DNA of 42,526 bases. It comes from an uncultured Pseudomonadota bacterium. Its GTDB lineage: Bacteria; Pseudomonadota; Alphaproteobacteria; Rs-D84. The translations under genes and the position numbers were made by a program. The stretch's first letter is position 1. Every line of letters begins with the position of its first letter. This document shows, piece by piece, positions 37,483 to 42,526 of the stretch. A model generated the notes under the pieces. The model had not been told where the DNA came from, did not search any database, and saw nothing but the letters and a program-made list of their open reading frames with translations. The stretch spans positions 5,521-48,046 of the forward strand of contig CADARU010000006.1 of NCBI GenBank assembly GCA_902790415.1, read 5' to 3'.

Positions 37483-40400
37483 ATGCCAAGATTAGTTAAT
37501 ACATTCGAGTTAGATTCCTTGATGTCTGAAGACAAATCAACGTCGGCCAAAGATATTTTGTTGGCCTATGCCAATGACGATGTTGATTTTCTTGTTGGTG
37601 CCAAGGAAAAGTTTGACAGTATATTTGATGACCTGATTGCCAAATATTCTAATATTTTTTCTGACGAAGAAAAGAATAAAATTCTACAACGCAGGAAACA
37701 AGAGGCAGAAAACGCCGATGGTAATGTTGCACAAGAAGCTCAGGAAGTTCAAGAATCCCCTAGTACAGAAGAAAATGCGCAGCAAGAAACTGGTGCAGCG
37801 GGTGGTGTAGAATATTTGGATGATGAAATGGAAACCCCGGAAAATACAGAAGGACAAGCAGAAGGTGTAGGGGGCACAGAAGAACAAACAGGAGATGTTC
37901 TTGTATTGTCAGCTCAAGATATTCGTGATGCGTACGCATCTGGGAATAGAGATTTGATAGAAGGTATATTTCGTGAATATGTTGCAGGAAAACTGGACGT
38001 TGCCGACAGAGAGGCCTTGGCTCTATTTGGTGATTTAATATTGGCGTATGGTGCTCGTGATGGTAACGGGCTTTTGACAGAAGAATATGCGGTGCGTGCT
38101 TTGGCAAAATATGAAAGCGATGCATTAAAATTGGAACATCAATTTAATTCTGCTGACGATCAAAGAATTTATTCTTTGATGTCGGATAAAAATCAGGTAA
38201 TTTTTGATAAGGTAACGTTTGAAGTATATTCTCATATGGGGCTGATTCCGGATGATATAAAAGTTAACGATTTAACCCCGGTCCAAGTTTATAATCAAAT
38301 TAGTGAGGTTTCTTCTAAATTGACAGAAGCACAACGGCAACAGGCTGCTGCGCTTTTCGTTGATGGTGTTGTTACTAACCCTGATTGGTTTCGGTTAACG
38401 CCACCTAATATTTTGACAGATGCATATTTGTTTGCCAAGGAGCAATATGTTCGCGACCCCAACAACAAGAAAAATCAAGATAGGTTCCATCTTTTGGCGG
38501 CGCGCATAGATAAACTGATTTTAGGTTTTAAAAACAAGGTTGATTATTACTATGCGGACCCGTCTAATATTGCGGATGTGTATGCGGGCTATAATAAAAT
38601 GTGCGATGTTCGTGCCAAAGATTTGGTCGAAGCGGACAAAGATAATGATGTAACCAAATTATATAAGCAACAATTGCAAAATGCGGTTAATGTTACCAAA
38701 TCATCGCTTGCCGCGATTATGGGAACGTATGTTGAATATTTTAATTTGCGCGAAGGTTTGACCCCGGATAAAGCACAAGAATTAGATGAACGTTGGCATG
38801 CGATTGTAAAGAATTTGCAAAACATCGAATTAAATGAAGAAACTTTGGCGACAATATCAAAGTTCCAATTTTTAGACGAAAATAAAAATCCTGTACCACA
38901 ATTTTTGGATGAAAATGGTAAGGAAAGTTTGGAATACAAACCTGGGTATAAAGTAAAGCCAGATAGTCAGTTGGCTATGATGATTCGGTTGACCAAAAAT
39001 ACGGTTACTATGCGTAATTTGGGATTGCTGGACAAGAAGGTTGAAGAGTTGGATTTAGAAAACGCCTTGAACGAGCAAGTTCCTTGGACCGCGACCGAGG
39101 TTGCCGTTGCAGACCAGATTTTTCAAAAAATTGCTGGCGATCCAAAACAAATGTTGACCGAAGAAGGGGTTCAGAATTTTTGGAACAAGGTAAAAACAGA
39201 TGGTGCGACAATATCTGCGCCTGGTTTTGAATCGTTCAAAGATGCACATGTTAACCAGGTTGCTGCTTTTGCTGGGATTTTGGCACAAAAGGTTGGAAAT
39301 GATAAACCTGTTGTTATGAACCCGCTTCATGCTGTTGAAGATGTTGATAAATTAGCAAAAACACGTATAGAAAAAGAAGGGGCTGCCGGTCGTAAACAGA
39401 AAGTTGGTGTGCTTAAGCGCATGCTAAAAAATTTTGGTATGGCAACCGCTGTATCTGCTGGTTTAACAATAATTGGCAAGGCCACAGGTATTTCATACAT
39501 TGGTGCGGCAATTGGTACCACGCTTGGTATTGGTAATATGGTGTATCAGGGCTTTAAGTGGCGCAAAGAGCAAAAACGTCTTGGCAAAAAACCAGAAGAA
39601 TACGGTATAAAGGCCTTCTTTTCTGACAAACGTAATTGGGGCCCTGCATTGGCAACCGGTTTAGGGGCGGCGGCGACCATATGTATGGCGACGGGTAACC
39701 CGGCATTGGCGACCGGACTTGGGATAGGTGCTATGACGGCGGGCGGAACCAGTTCTGCGGTGATGACATACAAAGATATGATGCGGGCGGGCAACAGTCG
39801 TGGCAAATCATTGTTGGGTGCGCTTGGCATAGCGGGCAGTGTGATTGCCGGTGGTTTCTTTGGTCGTTGGGCCGGTGGTCAGGTTGTTGATTATGTGAAT
39901 AATAATACAGACAGTAATTTGTTCAAACACGAAGAAATTCGTACAACAACAACAGAAACGCAACATACCGTTTATGACCAAAATGCAATCCAACATCATG
40001 AAGAAATGATGATAAGAAACGGTTGGGAAACCCAGGCATCTTTTGATGCAAAAATAGACAATTTAATGGATTCTGGGTTGGGACATGACGAAGCGGTCAG
40101 GTATTTGTTGGCGTGGCATGATACAACCAGCCATAATTTAGGTAACGGATACTTTTATGGCGAACATGGAATTGGTATGGATCCTTCCGCATTAGAAGCG
40201 TTACGTAATTCTATCAATCCGAACACGAACATGGTAAATGTTACACCTGAATCAATGGCGGCTTTTGAACACTTTAATCCGCATATCTCGGAATTAAACC
40301 AGGTTGGCAGTTTGCCTCAGGAGGTTTTGGGACGTAATCATGAATATACCTTACCGCCAAATGCTGAATATGGCCTTGATGGTTCGGTTATTGCCGGTGG

Positions 40401-41913
40401 AAATGAATTTTATGAAACCTATGCAAATCATAATGGTGCACCGTTTCACATAGAAACAGAAATTATTCCACACAGTGAATCCATATTTAACACAAACGAA
40501 CTGTTATATCCGGCAATGGGAACGTTTGGTATTTATGAACCACGTGTTTTGCCCACTGGTTATATCGAACGCTTGCGTGAACGTGTCGGTTCTTTGGCGG
40601 ATAAAGTTGGGGTAAAATTGAAAAATCAAGAAAATTCTGGTTCTGGTAACGATACCCCAACCCAACCAGTACATGGTGGTGATACCCCAACCCAACCGGT
40701 ACAGGGCGGTGATACCCCAACACAACCAATACATGGTGGTGATACCCCAACCCAACCAGTAAATGGTGGTGATACCCCGACCCAACCGGGACAAGGCGGC
40801 GACACCCCGACCCAACCAGTAAATGGTGGCGGCACCCCGGGACAAGATAACCCCGACAAACCTAAACGTGGTTTCTGGGGTTGGTTAAAAGATGGTGTTT
40901 ATGAAGTATTAAAAACCGGAAAGAACGCAATTGAAAAAGTTGGTATGGGCATTTTGGATTTAAATCACAAGTTCAAAAAAAAGAAATCTGCCAACAAACA
41001 CGATAGAGATATGCAAAAACAACAACAAGAAGAGGAGAAAAAAATGAAAGCGCTTGAAACACAATATAAAGAATTAAAGAAGGAAACTGAAATTCTTTAT
41101 AAATTACTTAACGAAAAGTTAGAAAAAAGAATGAAATATAATCAAAAACAACTTGATGCTTATAAGAAATTATTGAATTTACCTGACGGTGAAGAATTAG
41201 ATTTTGAAAAATTAAAAGCATTAAAAGCAAATTTAAGCGAAATAGAAAAATCGGATTTGATGGACGAACAATCTGTGCTTGCTTTATGGAACACCAAAGA
41301 AAAGTTGCAAGAAATTTTGGCCGAGGAACACGAAATTAAGGCACACGTGCGTGTGGATAATGCCAAGGCAGAAAGAGATAAAAATGCTTTTGATAACGCA
41401 AGTGATGTAAGTAGGGCGATTGGCGATTTTAATATAGTGGCAGATGGTACCGATTACGAAAAAGCGACCCAAAATCTTGACGGACAATTTAGGGCTCTAG
41501 GAACAAAGGATGCAGAAGAAGAGGCCAGAAAAATTCAAGCAGAAGCGGCAGAAATAAGAGCGCAAACCGATAAATACGGAGATGAACAACAAAAAGTGGT
41601 TGAAAAAAATAAGACCGGTATTGACAAAGTTAGAGGTTTTGGTAACAAAGTGAAAGAATTCTTTGGCGGTAATAGCGGTATTGTTACAGAAGGTGATAAA
41701 GCAAACGCTCAAAATAAAACGGAGCTTTACAATTTAAAGACAGATGAGGAAAATGCAAAACAAGGAACCGTAGAAGCCGGCACATTGACTATTGAAAAAC
41801 TTAACGCTGCGGTTGAGTTGATGCAAAAATCTAGCATGTCTGTTGAACAACAAAATGAAGTTATTGCAAAGATGCTAAGCTCTATGCTGAATACCACGAA
41901 TAATATGCAATAA
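37483..41913 (+). CDS. Giant protein with repeats, hydrophobic core and coiled coil
   Basis: This 1476-residue protein is the largest in the window and unrecognised. There is no signal peptide. Residues about 65-140 are Glu/Gln-rich. About 140-640 are helical. Residues about 647-805 contain three Gly/Ala-rich hydrophobic stretches (for example AVSAGLTIIGKATG, ALATGLGAAATICMATG, GALGIAGSVIAGGFFG), possibly membrane-inserting. Residues about 1055-1116 are six copies of GGDTPTQPVx. About 1135-1476 is a Lys/Glu-rich coiled coil. GAGGG precedes the ATG. The layout recalls the 779-residue protein. A secreted or surface-bridging role is possible but not shown. Codon use matches neighbours; there is no sign of recent transfer. 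Confidence 0.88.
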   Translation: MPRLVNTFELDSLMSEDKSTSAKDILLAYANDDVDFLVGAKEKFDSIFDDLIAKYSNIFSDEEKNKILQRRKQEAENADGNVAQEAQEVQESPSTEENAQQETGAAGGVEYLDDEMETPENTEGQAEGVGGTEEQTGDVLVLSAQDIRDAYASGNRDLIEGIFREYVAGKLDVADREALALFGDLILAYGARDGNGLLTEEYAVRALAKYESDALKLEHQFNSADDQRIYSLMSDKNQVIFDKVTFEVYSHMGLIPDDIKVNDLTPVQVYNQISEVSSKLTEAQRQQAAALFVDGVVTNPDWFRLTPPNILTDAYLFAKEQYVRDPNNKKNQDRFHLLAARIDKLILGFKNKVDYYYADPSNIADVYAGYNKMCDVRAKDLVEADKDNDVTKLYKQQLQNAVNVTKSSLAAIMGTYVEYFNLREGLTPDKAQELDERWHAIVKNLQNIELNEETLATISKFQFLDENKNPVPQFLDENGKESLEYKPGYKVKPDSQLAMMIRLTKNTVTMRNLGLLDKKVEELDLENALNEQVPWTATEVAVADQIFQKIAGDPKQMLTEEGVQNFWNKVKTDGATISAPGFESFKDAHVNQVAAFAGILAQKVGNDKPVVMNPLHAVEDVDKLAKTRIEKEGAAGRKQKVGVLKRMLKNFGMATAVSAGLTIIGKATGISYIGAAIGTTLGIGNMVYQGFKWRKEQKRLGKKPEEYGIKAFFSDKRNWGPALATGLGAAATICMATGNPALATGLGIGAMTAGGTSSAVMTYKDMMRAGNSRGKSLLGALGIAGSVIAGGFFGRWAGGQVVDYVNNNTDSNLFKHEEIRTTTTETQHTVYDQNAIQHHEEMMIRNGWETQASFDAKIDNLMDSGLGHDEAVRYLLAWHDTTSHNLGNGYFYGEHGIGMDPSALEALRNSINPNTNMVNVTPESMAAFEHFNPHISELNQVGSLPQEVLGRNHEYTLPPNAEYGLDGSVIAGGNEFYETYANHNGAPFHIETEIIPHSESIFNTNELLYPAMGTFGIYEPRVLPTGYIERLRERVGSLADKVGVKLKNQENSGSGNDTPTQPVHGGDTPTQPVQGGDTPTQPIHGGDTPTQPVNGGDTPTQPGQGGDTPTQPVNGGGTPGQDNPDKPKRGFWGWLKDGVYEVLKTGKNAIEKVGMGILDLNHKFKKKKSANKHDRDMQKQQQEEEKKMKALETQYKELKKETEILYKLLNEKLEKRMKYNQKQLDAYKKLLNLPDGEELDFEKLKALKANLSEIEKSDLMDEQSVLALWNTKEKLQEILAEEHEIKAHVRVDNAKAERDKNAFDNASDVSRAIGDFNIVADGTDYEKATQNLDGQFRALGTKDAEEEARKIQAEAAEIRAQTDKYGDEQQKVVEKNKTGIDKVRGFGNKVKEFFGGNSGIVTEGDKANAQNKTELYNLKTDEENAKQGTVEAGTLTIEKLNAAVELMQKSSMSVEQQNEVIAKMLSSMLNTTNNMQ
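40645..40836 (+). repeat. 30-base tandem repeat coding GGDTPTQPVx
   Basis: Six in-frame 30-base units (from 40651 on) and one degenerate seventh encode the ten-residue repeat. Third-codon positions vary between units while the protein motif is kept, so the repeat is older than a recent expansion, but copy number may still vary between strains. Confidence 0.92.
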
Positions 41914-41930
41914 TATTGTCGTTAAAAAAT

Positions 41931-41955
41931 AAACCGCCGAAATGGCGGTTTTTTT
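41931..41955 (+). terminator. Terminator of the giant gene
   Basis: AAACCGCC/GGCGGTTT, eight pairs, GAAAT loop, then a T run. The hairpin is identical to 33260-33280. Confidence 0.92.
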
Positions 41956-41973
41956 AATTTGTTTTTTATTTGT

Positions 41974-42366
41974 TTATTTAATTATTACATCAACACGGCG
42001 GTTTATTTCATACGGGTTTCCTTCGTTTATGCCATGCCAGGTTGTTTCAATACGATTGCGGGCAATACCATTTGTTATCATATAATCACGTATAGTTTCC
42101 GCACGTGCACGCGATAGGGACATCTTGCTTTGATTCTCGCCGCCACGTTCATCGGTCCACCCTTCCAATTTTATTTTTTTGAATCTGTGTTCACGCAAAT
42201 ACACCAAACCTTCATCTAATCGGGCCATTGAATCCGGGGTTGGTCTGGTAGAATCCGCTTCAAAGTAAATAGATGACCTGGCATTTCTTTCACGTTCTGC
42301 GCATGCACGGTATTCGCATCCCGTCAATGCGATTGCCAATAAGCCGAAAACCAAGAATTTTTTCAT
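41974..42366 (-). CDS. OmpA/Pal-type lipoprotein
   Basis: This 130-residue protein, started at 42366 behind GGGGGA, has a lipoprotein signal with lipobox LTGC (Cys17) followed by an OmpA-like peptidoglycan-binding domain: IYFEADSTRPTPDS, LEGWTDERGGENQSKMSLSRARAETIRDYM (D and R of this stretch bind diaminopimelate) and the final RRVDVII strand. It anchors the outer membrane to the cell wall. It is Pal-like, but shorter than usual and not in a tol operon here, so I do not use the pal symbol. Confidence 0.92.
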   Translation of the reverse strand: MKKFLVFGLLAIALTGCEYRACAERERNARSSIYFEADSTRPTPDSMARLDEGLVYLREHRFKKIKLEGWTDERGGENQSKMSLSRARAETIRDYMITNGIARNRIETTWHGINEGNPYEINRRVDVIIK

Positions 42367-42428
42367 TTTTCCCCCTTTGCATACATCCCGATTATACACA
42401 AAAAACAAATAAAGGTACAGAAAATAAT

Positions 42429-42526
42429 TTATCTTGATTTTGTATCATCGTGATTTGGCATAAGGGAAACAAAGTCAGATATTGTTATACCGGTTGCGTT
42501 TAATACTTTGGCCAAACTATACGTTG
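42429..42526 (-). CDS. C-terminal end of an HTH (XRE-type) regulator, partial
   Basis: On the minus strand the last 32 codons of a frame entering from the right edge end at 42429. The translation, TYSLAKVLNATGITISDFVSLMP and nine more residues (in two parts: TYSLAKVLNATGITI and SDFVSLMPNH), resembles the last helices of Cro/C1-type HTH domains (L-x-K-V-L-N-A-T-G-I-T-I-S-D-F). The rest lies outside the window. Assigned by pattern only. Confidence 0.5.
   Translation of the reverse strand, partial: TYSLAKVLNATGITISDFVSLMPNHDDTKSR

Noticed and set aside
40645..40836. CRISPR-like array
   Set aside because: The 30-base units are contiguous, in frame and without spacers; they code a protein repeat. 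No cas genes are present.
40504..40859. Three repetitive minus-strand ORFs opposite the GGDTPTQP repeat
   Set aside because: Antisense reading of the tandem repeat in the giant gene; no ribosome binding sites.
1..42526. Insertion sequences, prophage or integrase genes
   Set aside because: No transposase, integrase, capsid or terminase motif was seen in any frame, and tRNA genes are intact without flanking att-like duplications.

Overview
The window looks like part of a compact, AT-rich chromosome of an alphaproteobacterium, probably a small-genome, host- or gut-associated lineage related to Rickettsiales, Holosporales or the Rs-D84/RF32 group. This placement is an inference from low GC, tight gene packing, a dac/holB/tatD operon, MtaB, omega and RNase J, and many lineage-specific exported proteins. 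No 16S or other decisive marker is present. tRNA genes encode their CCA ends, and most genes end in short GC hairpins with T runs.

Layout. 1-1310: an unknown gene, a small Cys-containing gene and tRNA-His. 1430-5497: recG, a BepA-like M48 protease with TPRs, and rph. 5660-6874: a large Cys-rich exported protein. 6887-9946: lysS behind a leader that looks like a lysine attenuator, followed by a protein with a possible degenerate RelA/SpoT-like domain. 10055-15531: a cold-shock protein, lemA, two small proteins (one with an EF-hand), RNase J and acetate kinase. 15628-18807: a 779-residue coiled-coil protein and a two-helix membrane protein. 18886-19211: tRNA-Lys and a strongly structured element with its own terminator. 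19285-20991: a small membrane protein and a three-gene operon of exported proteins. 21055-24985: operon dac - GNAT - holB - tatD - smpB. 25115-28005: a tandem acyl carrier protein, a fragment of the Cys-rich family, mtaB, rpoZ and tRNA-Ser(GGA). 28265-31083: an LRR-like protein, trpS, a lipoprotein and a membrane protein. 31231-33378: an IHF-like gene, a fused accD-accA gene and tRNA-Ser(GCT). 33457-42526: a possible inactive zincin, an unknown gene, a Slam-like TPR/beta-barrel protein, an M23 peptidase, a 1476-residue protein with a 10-residue repeat, an OmpA-type lipoprotein and the tail of an HTH regulator.

How the genes fit together. Housekeeping functions (tRNA charging, RNA decay, ribosome rescue, replication, fatty-acid synthesis, acetate metabolism) alternate with envelope functions (periplasmic proteolysis, peptidoglycan trimming by Dac and M23, outer-membrane assembly by BepA-like and Slam-like proteins, a Pal-type anchor) and lineage-specific proteins of unknown role. 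The most notable signals are the lysS leader (a Lys-rich 10-codon ORF with mutually exclusive antiterminator and terminator), the mirror-image -10 regions between the M23 peptidase and the giant protein, the structured element after tRNA-Lys, and the C-terminal motif shared by the Cys-rich proteins. All functional calls come from reading the sequence; no database search was run.
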